Source: VAZQ01 sp035263865
GTDB taxonomy: Bacteria > Pseudomonadota > Alphaproteobacteria > Rhizobiales > Xanthobacteraceae
Length of the DNA: 33,017 nucleotides
Assembly (NCBI GenBank): GCA_035263865.1
Contig: DATFQX010000447.1
Location: forward strand, 1 to 33,017
Direction: 5' to 3'
This document shows positions 24,558-32,386 of the stretch, piece after piece. The position numbers and the translations under genes are program-made. The notes beneath the pieces were generated by a model. It searched no databases. It saw nothing but the letters and a program-made list of their open reading frames with translations, and was not told the origin of the DNA. Positions within the stretch are counted from its first letter, which is position 1. Every line of letters begins with the position of its first letter.

Positions 24558-25910
24558 ATGGATGGCCGACCCACAACGCATTACGTGAAGAGCGACGACG
24601 TTCACGTCGCTTATCAGGTCTTCGGCGAGGGCCCGCTGGATCTGCTGTTTGTTCCCGGATTTGTATCCAATATCGAGGCGATCTGGGCGTCTGCCGGCCA
24701 ACGGGCATTCTTCGAGCGCCTCGCCTCGTTCAGCCGAGTCATCCTTTTTGACAAGCGCGGCACGGGCATGTCCGACCGGAGCTCGCAAATCTTCACGCTC
24801 GAGCAGCGCATGCACGACGTGCAATCCATTCTCGACGAAGTCGCATCGAAGCGAGCGGCCTTGTTCGGAGTGTCCGAGGGCGGGCCGATGTCGCTCCTTT
24901 ATGCCGCGACATACCCGGCGCGCACCTCGGCGCTGGTGCTGTACGGCTCCTACGCCAAGCGCGCCTGGAGCTCGGACTATCCATTCGGGTGGAAGGACGA
25001 GCAATGGGGGCGCGTGTTCGACGATTTCGAGCGTCATTGGGGGACACCGCAAAGCATCGCCGTCACGATGTACGCTCCGAGCCTCGCCAGCGACGCCGAG
25101 GGGTCCGAACGCCGGGCTGCCTATTTCCGCGCATCGGCAAGCCCCGGCGCGGCGATCTCCATCATGAAGATGAACCGCGACATCGACGTGCGCCAGGTGC
25201 TGCCTACGATCCGCGTGCCAACGCTCATTCTGCACCGCACCGCCGAACGCGTGATCGACGTCGCCAACGCGCGCTACATGGCCGAGCGCATTCCAGGCGC
25301 CAAGCTCGTCGAGCTTGCCGGTGTGGACCACAGTTACATCGAAGGGGATCGCGAAGCGCTGCTCGACGAGGTCGAGGTATTTTTGACCGGCGCGCGCCAC
25401 GTCTACGAGCCGGAACGGGTGCTCGTCACGGTTCTTTTTGCCGATATCGTGGGATCGACAGAGCGCGCCGCAGTACTCGGCAATAATGCCTGGCGTGAAT
25501 TGCTCGCGGCATTCTTCACCGAAGTTCGCGACGTCCTGCAGCAGTATCGCGGACGCGAGATCAACACCTCGGGGGATGGCATCCTGGCGGCGTTCGACGG
25601 GCCGGCGCGGGCGATCCGCTGTGCCGGCGCGATCCGTGATCGAGTGCGCGCACTTGGTCACGAGGTGCGCTGTGGCCTGCACACCGGCGAATGCGAAGTC
25701 CTCGGCAAGGATCTTGCCGGAATCGCGGTGCACATCGGCGCGCGGGTCGCGAGTGTTGCCGCGCCGGGTGAAGTGCTGGTTTCGCAGACGGTGCGCGACC
25801 TAGTGGCCGGATCTGGGCTCGTGTTCGAGGAGCGCGGCCCGCATACGCTCAAAGGCGTGCCGAACGAGTGGCATCTTTTTCGTGCGGTTCCGAATGAACT
25901 CGCGCGCTGA
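24558..25910 (+). CDS. alpha/beta hydrolase - class III adenylate/guanylate cyclase fusion
   Basis: A 450-residue two-domain protein. Residues about 15-278 form an alpha/beta hydrolase with an FDKRGTG strand-loop, the nucleophile elbow G-V-S106-E-G, a likely acid Asp234 and His258 (GVDHSY). Residues about 285-445 form a class III nucleotide cyclase catalytic domain, with VTVLFADIVGST containing metal-binding Asp296 and NTSGDGILAAF with Asp340. The architecture suggests that the hydrolase domain senses or processes a ligand and controls cAMP or cGMP production; known fusions of this type are poorly characterised. Single cyclase domains act as dimers. There is no signal peptide or membrane helix, so it should be cytoplasmic. 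No exact EcfG promoter precedes it. Confidence 0.88.
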   Translation: MDGRPTTHYVKSDDVHVAYQVFGEGPLDLLFVPGFVSNIEAIWASAGQRAFFERLASFSRVILFDKRGTGMSDRSSQIFTLEQRMHDVQSILDEVASKRAALFGVSEGGPMSLLYAATYPARTSALVLYGSYAKRAWSSDYPFGWKDEQWGRVFDDFERHWGTPQSIAVTMYAPSLASDAEGSERRAAYFRASASPGAAISIMKMNRDIDVRQVLPTIRVPTLILHRTAERVIDVANARYMAERIPGAKLVELAGVDHSYIEGDREALLDEVEVFLTGARHVYEPERVLVTVLFADIVGSTERAAVLGNNAWRELLAAFFTEVRDVLQQYRGREINTSGDGILAAFDGPARAIRCAGAIRDRVRALGHEVRCGLHTGECEVLGKDLAGIAVHIGARVASVAAPGEVLVSQTVRDLVAGSGLVFEERGPHTLKGVPNEWHLFRAVPNELAR

Positions 25911-26062
25911 ACGCGGGCGACGCGTTGCCGGCCCTTTTAGATCGGCGGTTTGTTACGAGGATTTAATGGAAGCGCAATGGGCCGCCCATGTCGGCCGGCT
26001 CATGCAAGTATTAGGCTGATCGCGAGTCCCGACCGCCATTTAAAATAGAGCAAGAGGCTGCG

Positions 26063-27181
26063 ATGCACCGACGACAATTCGGATTAAGCTTTGCCGCTGC
26101 AATTTTACTCACCCAGCAATTGCGCGAAGCCATTGCGCAGGGGGCCAGCCAGGCAGCTTCGGGCGGGGATACGGATTCGGCGCGGCGCATGCGTGACGCT
26201 GCGGGCGCTTTTCTCGCATCCCTCGACGAAGCGGCGCGCAAGGCCGTCGGCTTTCCACTCGAAGCCGATCAACGCACATCGTGGAGCAACCTGCCGGTCG
26301 CGCTTGTTCCGCGGATTGGACTAAGCGTCGGCGCGCTTGGCGTCGAAAGCAGGCGTCGACTCCACGATCTGCTCCGCGCATCGACAAGCAGCCAGGGCTA
26401 CCACAAGATCGCAGCACTCATGCGCCACGACGACGTCCTGCGGGCCGAGGAGCTGGAATATCTGCAACACAATCCTCCCCGGCCCAGGGCTGGACGCAAC
26501 GCGATCGAGAGCATGGGATCGGCGAACTATTGGATTGCGATGTTCGGCGAGCCGGTGCGGGGCAAAGCCTGGGCGTGGCTGCTCACAGGCCATCATCTCG
26601 GCGCGACATTCACCTGTGCCGACGGTCGCGTCACTGCGGCGCCGTTGTTTCTCGGCGCTCAGCCGCTGGAGGATTTGACCGGACCATATGCCGGTTTTGC
26701 TGTCTTAAGTCATGAAGCGATACGCGGTCTTGATCTCGTCAACTCGCTCCATCCGGAGCAGGCCAGGGTGGCTGTTCTATCCACCGAGCCCTTTTTCTCC
26801 GACGTGCTCACCGGGGTTGGCCGGCGCAACAGCTTGAGCCGCTTCGAAGGTCTGTCTGCCGGCGATCTCGATGCAGCACAAAAAAAATTGCTGCTCGCAT
26901 TGGTCGATGAATACGTGCGCAACGCGGACGTCGGCGCGGCCGATAGGCACCTTGATGCGATTCAACGCGCCGGTCTCGACCAACTGCACTTTTCCTGGCG
27001 CGGTCCGACGAACGACGCTCGCAGTCCCTTCTACTATCGGCTCCATGGCCCTCGCTTGATCATCGAATTTGCTGTTCAGGGGCCCAATCACGTCCACACG
27101 ATCATGCGAGACCCGCAAAACGACTACGGCATGGACTGGCTCGGCCTGCACTATGAGGAACATGCATACAGTGCAAGGTGA
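26063..27181 (+). CDS. DUF3500 domain-containing secreted protein
   Basis: A 372-residue protein with an N-terminal signal peptide (MHRRQFGLSFAAAILLTQQL..., probable cleavage after about residue 25). The DUF3500 pattern is visible: FPLEADQRTSWSNLPVALVPR, a central LTGHHLGATFTCADGRVTAA-PLFLGAQP block, and the ending HVHTIMRDPQNDYGMDWLGLHY. These proteins are envelope-associated, and the His/Glu-rich conserved positions (GHH, HVH) may bind metal, though the function is not established. AAGAGG precedes the ATG. It converges on the broken ctaD gene, 42 bases away. Confidence 0.85.
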   Translation: MHRRQFGLSFAAAILLTQQLREAIAQGASQAASGGDTDSARRMRDAAGAFLASLDEAARKAVGFPLEADQRTSWSNLPVALVPRIGLSVGALGVESRRRLHDLLRASTSSQGYHKIAALMRHDDVLRAEELEYLQHNPPRPRAGRNAIESMGSANYWIAMFGEPVRGKAWAWLLTGHHLGATFTCADGRVTAAPLFLGAQPLEDLTGPYAGFAVLSHEAIRGLDLVNSLHPEQARVAVLSTEPFFSDVLTGVGRRNSLSRFEGLSAGDLDAAQKKLLLALVDEYVRNADVGAADRHLDAIQRAGLDQLHFSWRGPTNDARSPFYYRLHGPRLIIEFAVQGPNHVHTIMRDPQNDYGMDWLGLHYEEHAYSAR

Positions 27182-27223
27182 CCGGGTCCAGCTGAAGCCA
27201 TCCGCGCTGTCCCGCCGCGGGCT

Positions 27224-28925
27224 TCAGCGGCGATGGTTTTGGTGCTCCGGTCTCTGCTCAGGTTCAAGACTTGGACTTTCGACGATCGGTGTTTCAGAAC
27301 TTTCAAGCGTCGCCTCACCGAGCCTCGGGCCGACAACCCGCGGCAGCGTGCTGAACTGGTGAAACGGAGGCGGCGACGCAAGGTCCATTCGAGAGTCGTC
27401 GCGCCGCGTCCCCAGGGATTGGCGCCCGCCGGCGCTTTGCGGCTCAACGCCAAGATCATATTGACGAAGAACACAAGCATGCCGACGCCGAAGACGTACG
27501 CGCCCACTGAGGAAATAAAGTTCCAATCGCTGAACGCATCCGGGTAGTCGGCCACCCGCCGCGGCATGCCCGCGAGGCCGAGAAAGTGCTGCGGAAAGAA
27601 AATCGTGTTGGCGCCGATGAATGATATCCAGAAATGAACTTTGCCGAGAACGTCGGAGTAGGTGTAGCCGGTTATTTTCGGGAACCAATAATACCAACCG
27701 GCAAAGATTCCGAATACTGCGGCGAGCGACAGCACGTAATGGAAGTGCGCCACGATGTAATAGGTATCCTGCAACATCCGATCGGCACCGGGATTTGCGA
27801 CCACGACGCCGGTGAGGCCGCCGATCGTGAACATGAAGATGAAGCCGATCGCCCACAAGATCGGCGTGCGGAATTCGACCGAACCGCCCCACATTGTCGC
27901 GATCCAGGAGAACACTTTCACCCCGGTCGGCACCGCAATCACCATGCTCGCGACGGCGAAATAGGCCTGCGCGGACGCCGTCATGCCGACCGTATACATG
28001 TGATGCACCCACACGATGAAGCCGATGGCGCCGATCGCGATCATCGCAAACACCATGCCGAGATAGCCGAAGACCGGCTTGCGGCTGAAGGTGGCGATGA
28101 CCTGACTGATGATGCCGAACGCCGGCAGGATCATGATGCCTCGGGGTGCCCAAAGAACCAGAATAAGTGCTGGTGCAGAAGCGGATCGCCGCCGCCAGCC
28201 GGATCGAAGAAGGTGGTGCCGAAATTGCGGTCGGTGAGCAGCATGGTCAGTGTTCCCGCGAGCACCGGCATCGCCAGCAGAATCAAGAACGCGGTGATCA
28301 GGATCGACCAAACGAACAGCGGCATGCGAAACATCGTCATTCCCGGCGCGCGCATGTTGAAGACGGTGGTGATGAAGTTGATCGCGCCGAGGATCGAGGA
28401 GGCACCTGCGAAGTGCAGTGCCAGGATCACGAAATCAACGGCCGCACCGGGATGTCCTTTGGTTGACAGCGGGGCGTAGAGCGTCCATCCCGTTCCAGGG
28501 CCACTCGTGCCGGGCTCGCCAGTCACGCAGAGCGATATCAGCAATAGCGTGATCGCGGCCGGCAGCAACCAGAAAGAGATGTTGTTCATGCGCGGGAACG
28601 CCATGTCCGGCGCGCCGATCATCAGCGGCACCATCCAATTGCCAAAGCCGCCGATCAGCGCCGGCATCACCACGAAAAAGATCATGATGAGGCCGTGCGC
28701 GGTGGTGAACACATCAAAGGCGTGAGAATTGGGAAAGATTTGCAGCCCAGGCTGCTGCAGCTCCATACGCATGCCGACGGACAGCGCGCCGCCGATGATC
28801 CCCGCCGCAAGCGCGAAGAGGAGATACATCGTGCCGATGTCTTTGTGATTGGTGGAGTACAGATAGCGCCGCCATCCGACCGGATGATCGTCCTGCTCGC
28901 GGCGAGCAATGCCGGTATTTGCCAT
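27224..28925 (-). pseudogene. ctaD: cytochrome c oxidase subunit I, broken by two indels
   Basis: Starting at an ATG at 28925, the sequence reads as a normal haem-copper oxidase subunit I (YSTNHKDIGTMY, FGNWMVPLMIGAPDMAFPRM) to HQHLFWFFGHPE, where four bases are missing between 28138 and 28139. Inserting TCTA restores the invariant H-P-E-V-Y and continues into a second frame with IVWVHHMYTVGM, PTGVKVFSWIATMWGG and TYYIVAHFHYVLS. Near 27377 a further one-base loss shifts the tail; restoring it gives ASPPPFHQFSTLPRV and a stop at 27224. Repaired length is about 568 residues. The first lesion removes the tyrosine cross-linked to the Cu-B histidine. No ctaC, ctaE or ctaB gene is adjacent, so this is an orphan copy. 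An EcfG-type promoter precedes it. Sequencing error is the main alternative to true decay. Confidence 0.88.
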
Positions 28926-29023
28926 GCTCGATCTCTCTCGCGTTGCGCAGTGTTCCGGTCGTGCCGCGATGCGCCCCGCCGTCTATTCGCTACGGCCGCC
29001 CCCACGGGGGCTCCTCGGGTCAA

Positions 29024-29048
29024 AACGGCGCATCGATGCAACGGTTCC
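29024..29048 (-). promoter_or_regulatory. EcfG-type promoter of the ctaD remnant
   Basis: Minus strand: GGAAC (29048-29044), exactly 16 bases, CGTT (29027-29024), about 100 bases upstream of the ATG at 28925. Confidence 0.65.
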
Positions 29049-29244
29049 GGTTCCACTCTCCTCCCGCAAGGCTCTCCTCGTCGCATCGAAAACCGCATTC
29101 GCCGTGGACAATTCGCGGGAACTTTTCACGCGTCGTGTTTCGCTCCATTTCACCGGTGCCGAGCGTCGATGACAGCGCGGAACGCATCGTTCTGCGCAAC
29201 CAGAGGAACAACCAAAGCAACGCATATGAAAAAGGACAGAAGCG

Positions 29245-29269
29245 GGAACTGCACGCGTTAGAGCGCGTT
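29245..29269 (+). promoter_or_regulatory. EcfG-type promoter of the DUF2267-CBS genes
   Basis: GGAAC (29245-29249), exactly 16 bases, CGTT (29266-29269), 41 bases before the DUF2267 start codon. The CGTT runs into GTTCC, so the element is partly palindromic and a near-match (AACT instead of AACG) also exists in the opposite direction. Confidence 0.72.
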
Positions 29270-29310
29270 CCCCGAAAGAGAGAAACACGGTCGCGATCAT
29301 GGAGGATGAC

Positions 29311-29769
29311 ATGAGCGCCACCGGCCTCGACGTGTTCGACAAGACGTTGCAGACCACCCACATCTGGCTCGAGGAGATCATGGAGAAACTCGGGCCCGAC
29401 CGACGGGTGGCATGGCATGTTCTGGGCGCCGTGCTACACGCGTTGCGGGACCGCCTTCAGATCGGATTGGCGGTCCATCTCGGTGCACAATTGCCGCTGT
29501 TGGTGCGGGGGCTCTATTACGACCAGTGGCATCCCAGCGAGCAAACCCTCAAGGAACGCTCGGCGGAACAGTTCCTGGACCATGTCTCGGGGCGGCTAAG
29601 CGACATACGCCCCGTCAACGTGCTCGACGCCACGCAGGTGACGTTCCAGGTGCTCAATCATCACCTCGATCCGCACCAGGTCGAGAAGGTTCGGCAGGCT
29701 TTGCCGGAGAATATCCGCGCCTTGTGGCCGACGGGGGCAGAGGCACGACGCTTCGAACCCGCCGCTTGA
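29311..29769 (+). CDS. DUF2267 domain-containing protein
   Basis: A 152-residue helical protein of the DUF2267 family. It has an N-terminal LQTTHIWLEEIMEKLG helix, the central RVAWHVLGAVLHALRDRL, the HLGAQLPLLVRGLYYDQWHPS block, and a second repeat-like half with FLDHV, ATQVTFQVLNHHLDPHQVEKVRQALPENIRALWP. The fold resembles a two-helical-repeat module of unknown role; family members are frequently found near stress genes. GGAGG lies immediately upstream of the chosen ATG at 29311; an in-frame ATG at 29299 is an alternative that overlaps the ribosome binding site. An exact EcfG-type promoter lies upstream. Confidence 0.88.
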   Translation: MSATGLDVFDKTLQTTHIWLEEIMEKLGPDRRVAWHVLGAVLHALRDRLQIGLAVHLGAQLPLLVRGLYYDQWHPSEQTLKERSAEQFLDHVSGRLSDIRPVNVLDATQVTFQVLNHHLDPHQVEKVRQALPENIRALWPTGAEARRFEPAA

Positions 29770-29798
29770 GTCGGCTTGCCGGCCAGCAGTACTTCGGA

Positions 29799-29820
29799 TG
29801 CCGCACCAAATAATGCGGCA
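29799..29820. repeat. hairpin between DUF2267 and CBS genes
   Basis: Perfect 7-base stem TGCCGCA (29799-29805) / TGCGGCA (29814-29820) with an 8-base AT-rich loop. No T tract follows, so termination is doubtful; it may be an mRNA stability or processing hairpin. Confidence 0.45.
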
Positions 29821-29858
29821 GTTCTCAACGCGCTCTAGAACTTGTGAGGAGGCATGCC

Positions 29859-30320
29859 ATGCAAGTGAACGAAGCAATGACCAGCGACGTCAAGATCGCC
29901 AACCCGAACCAGACAATTCGCGATGCCGCGCGGCTTATGGCGCAGATCGACGCCGGAGTGCTGCCGGTGGGAGAGAACGACAGATTGGTCGGCATGATCA
30001 CAGATCGTGACATCGCCATCCGCGCTGTTGGCGCCGGCAAGGACCCGCAGACGCCGGTCCGAGAGGTGATGAGCAAAGAGGTGATGTATTGCTTCGAGGA
30101 CGATGACCTCGATGAGGTCGTGCAGAACATGGCCGACATCAAGGTGCGCCGCTTGCCGGTGCTCGATCGCGACAAGCGCCTCGTGGGTATCCTATCGCTC
30201 GGCGACATCGCGCTCACCGAGGGCGCGGGCAGTGCCGGCAGCGCGCTGTGCGGTATCTCCGAGCCGGGCGGCGAGCACTCGCAGTCCATGGATGGCGCGC
30301 GCGGCATGCGCGGGACCTGA
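29859..30320 (+). CDS. tandem CBS-domain protein
   Basis: A 153-residue protein made of one CBS pair (Bateman module): CBS1 about 7-60 (VGMITDRDIAIRAV) and CBS2 about 71-121 (RRLPVLDRDKRLVGILSLGDIA), followed by a Gly/Ser-rich tail. The T/S-x-x-D motifs of the nucleotide-binding sites (TDRD at 48-51, SLGD at 113-116) are kept, so it probably binds an adenine nucleotide and acts as an energy or redox sensor. Stand-alone CBS proteins of this kind are common in the stress regulons of alphaproteobacteria. GGAGG precedes the ATG. It lies 89 bases after the DUF2267 gene and probably shares its promoter. Confidence 0.9.
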   Translation: MQVNEAMTSDVKIANPNQTIRDAARLMAQIDAGVLPVGENDRLVGMITDRDIAIRAVGAGKDPQTPVREVMSKEVMYCFEDDDLDEVVQNMADIKVRRLPVLDRDKRLVGILSLGDIALTEGAGSAGSALCGISEPGGEHSQSMDGARGMRGT

Positions 30321-30412
30321 TCGGCCGCAGCGAGGAACTGAGCGCGCCACTGCTCAACAAACCGCCGGCGTAGCGCAGCGGCGGAGCACACGGTTGGTTA
30401 ACTAAACGAACC

Positions 30413-30440
30413 GGCGGCAAGGCCTGCCGCCCTTATTTTT
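30413..30440 (+). terminator. rho-independent terminator after the CBS gene
   Basis: Stem GGCGGCA (30413-30419) / TGCCGCC (30425-30431), loop AGGCC, followed by CTTATTTTT. It lies 93 bases after the CBS stop and would end the DUF2267-CBS transcript. Confidence 0.75.
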
Positions 30441-30489
30441 GCCAAATGAAACGAACAGGAAGATACGGCAACACCCTGAGGAGGACGTG

Positions 30490-30705
30490 ATGGGACGGAT
30501 TCTCGCGGCGTTTGTCGTTGCCGCTTCTGTGCTGATGCTGGCACCTTCGCAGGCCTCGGCGTGGGCTTGCTTTGCGACCGGGCTCGGCTCGAGCGGGTTC
30601 GCCCGCGCCTACGACATCATCGACGCCAAGCTCTTCGCGCTGCGGCGATGCGAGCGCAATAGTCCGGTTCCTGTGTGCACCCTCCTTTGGTGCCGTCCCG
30701 GATAG
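30490..30705 (+). CDS. small secreted Cys-containing protein, DUF4189-like
   Basis: A 71-residue protein with a signal peptide (MGRILAAFVVAASVLMLAPSQASA, likely cleavage after Ala24). The short mature part contains four Cys (27, 54, 63, 68) that could form two disulfides in the periplasm. The order, an aromatic plus Cys at the mature N-terminus, A-x-x-AL-xx-C in the middle and PVC-x4-C at the end, recalls DUF4189-type small secreted proteins, but the match is loose. GGAGG precedes the ATG at 30490. Function unknown. Confidence 0.7.
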   Translation: MGRILAAFVVAASVLMLAPSQASAWACFATGLGSSGFARAYDIIDAKLFALRRCERNSPVPVCTLLWCRPG

Positions 30706-30754
30706 TGATCCGCCGGCCGCTTCGCCCGCATCACCTCCGGCACTCGCGCCGGGT

Positions 30755-32386
30755 TCACTTCGAGAATGCCTCTTCGATCGCGGCCTTGACACCCACGAGT
30801 GCCTCCGGCGTGTCCACGTCGACGAGCGCGGCCTTGCCCTCGAGTGGCACCTCGACCACCGCCTCGCTGTAGCGGCCAATGAAATGCCGCGCGCCGACGT
30901 CGCCCTCGATCGCCATCAGGTCGGGGAAGAACCGCCGCGACCATAGCACCGGATTGCCCCGCCTGCCCTCGACCGTCGGCATCGCGATGAGCGCGCCACG
31001 GTCAGGATCAAAAGCCGCGATCAGCCGGTTGAGCAGGCTTGCATCGACTTGTGGCATGTCGGCGAGGCAGACGATGGCGCCATCGGCGTCCGCCGGCACC
31101 GCCGCAATGCCGGCTTTGAGCGAGGTGCCCAGCCCCTGTGCAAAATCTGGATTGTGGATGAATTGCACGGCCAAAGAGGCGAGCGCCTTCTCGACCTCGC
31201 CGCGCTGGTGCCCCACCACCACGATCACCGGCTTAGCGAGCGACGCCAGTGCCTCCTCGACCACGATGCGCACCAGCGGCCGCCCGCGAATTTCGGCAAG
31301 GAGCTTGTTCGGTCCGCCCATGCGCGTCGAGCGGCCGGCGGCCAGCACGACCGCGGCGATGCGCCGGCCCGCAACCGCCGGCGGCTCGGCACGAGGCTGT
31401 GGCCGCGTGACGATCTCCATCAACAGCCCGCCGACGCCCATGCCAGTGATTGCCGCGCGCGGAACGTCAAGGCCGGCGAGCAAGCGCATGAGCACCCAGT
31501 CAAAGCCATTTTCCTTCGGCGAGCGCGCGCAGCCCGGCGCGCCGACGACGGGAGAACCGCGCGCCTGCGCGACCAGCAGGAGATTGCCGGGATCAACCGG
31601 CATGCCGAAATGCTCGATACGCCCGCCGATCGCCTCGACGGCGGCGGGGATCACATCACGCCGGTCGGCGATGGCGGAGGCTCCGAACACGATGACGAGT
31701 TCGGCGCCCTCGCCGAGCACCTCCTCCATGGCGTGCGCGAGCGCGCGCTGCTCGTGCGGTACGCGCCGTTCGGCAACGATAGTGGCCCCGGCCGGCGCCA
31801 GGCGTTCCTGCGTCACTTTCAAGGTCTTGTCGATCACCTTGCTGGCGAGCCCCGGCAACACCGTTGAAACGACCCCGATCTTGCGAATGCGGTAAGGGGC
31901 AATGCGCACCAACGGACGCGCGGCCTTGGCAACGGCAAGCGCCGCGTCGCGCGCCTTCTCAGCCACAGCGAACGGGATGATTTTGACGGTGGCAATCATC
32001 TCCCCGGCGACCACCGGCTTGTAGGCGGGAAGCGTCGCGAACGTGATCGACTCGTCGACCTGGTTGAGGCGGTCGATCGCGTCCCTGTCAACCACCAGCA
32101 CGCCCGCGGTCTCGGCGAAGAGGTTGGCTCGGCCGGTGAAGGCGCGTTCGACGTGCACGCCCTGCCCTGCCACCGCCGCGGCGATCCCGGCTGCGGCTGC
32201 GTCCTCCGAGACGTCGCCCGGTTCGATCCGCGCTACGACGATTTCTTCGATGCCGGCGGCCTTGAGTGCGGCGATCTCGTCCCTGCCGATCAACGTGCCC
32301 TTTTTCAAGACCAGGCCGCCTTGGCGGATCGAATGCACCGCGACGGAGCCCTCGGCTTCACCCACCGGCACCGCGCCAAACTTCAT
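30755..32386 (-). CDS. MoeA-like molybdopterin-binding / MobA-like NTP transferase fusion
   Basis: A 543-residue two-domain protein. The N-terminal part (about 1-335) is a molybdopterin-binding module of the type seen in MoeA/CinA-like proteins, with VVDRDAIDRLN, VVSTVLPG and the late GASAIADRRDVIPAAVEAIGG substrate loop. From about 341 to the end is a MobA/MocA-type nucleotidyltransferase with LAAGRSTRMGGPNK (348-361) as the NTP loop and CLADMP (442-447) as the metal-binding Asp region. This resembles the cofactor cytidylyl/guanylyltransferases that mature CO dehydrogenase/xanthine dehydrogenase-type enzymes. The ATG at 32386 overlaps the xdhC stop (ATGA), and GGAGAAGAG is its ribosome binding site. 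Function: insertion or nucleotide modification of Moco for a molybdenum hydroxylase. Confidence 0.88.
   Translation of the reverse strand: MKFGAVPVGEAEGSVAVHSIRQGGLVLKKGTLIGRDEIAALKAAGIEEIVVARIEPGDVSEDAAAAGIAAAVAGQGVHVERAFTGRANLFAETAGVLVVDRDAIDRLNQVDESITFATLPAYKPVVAGEMIATVKIIPFAVAEKARDAALAVAKAARPLVRIAPYRIRKIGVVSTVLPGLASKVIDKTLKVTQERLAPAGATIVAERRVPHEQRALAHAMEEVLGEGAELVIVFGASAIADRRDVIPAAVEAIGGRIEHFGMPVDPGNLLLVAQARGSPVVGAPGCARSPKENGFDWVLMRLLAGLDVPRAAITGMGVGGLLMEIVTRPQPRAEPPAVAGRRIAAVVLAAGRSTRMGGPNKLLAEIRGRPLVRIVVEEALASLAKPVIVVVGHQRGEVEKALASLAVQFIHNPDFAQGLGTSLKAGIAAVPADADGAIVCLADMPQVDASLLNRLIAAFDPDRGALIAMPTVEGRRGNPVLWSRRFFPDLMAIEGDVGARHFIGRYSEAVVEVPLEGKAALVDVDTPEALVGVKAAIEEAFSK

Larger units (their letters stand above)
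28926..29310. other. divergent intergenic region with two EcfG-type promoters
   Basis: No gene recognised in the 385 bases. It contains one exact EcfG-type promoter on each strand, pointing outwards to the ctaD remnant and to the DUF2267 gene. A ctaC or other oxidase gene is not present. Confidence 0.6.

Noticed and set aside
25966..26019. 17-codon open frame with a GAGGA-like ribosome binding site before the DUF3500 gene
   Set aside because: Could be a leader peptide, but it has no attenuator structure or codon bias, so there is no support beyond chance.
29259..29837. Inverted 11-base match TAGAGCGCGTT (29259-29269) and AACGCGCTCTA (29827-29837) flanking the DUF2267 gene, possible mobile element ends
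   Set aside because: The left copy is part of the EcfG promoter -10 region, there is no target duplication or transposase, and matches of this length occur by chance in 33 kb.
30334..30360. GGAAC upstream of the small secreted protein
   Set aside because: No CGTT at the right spacing, and the CBS terminator lies between it and the gene.
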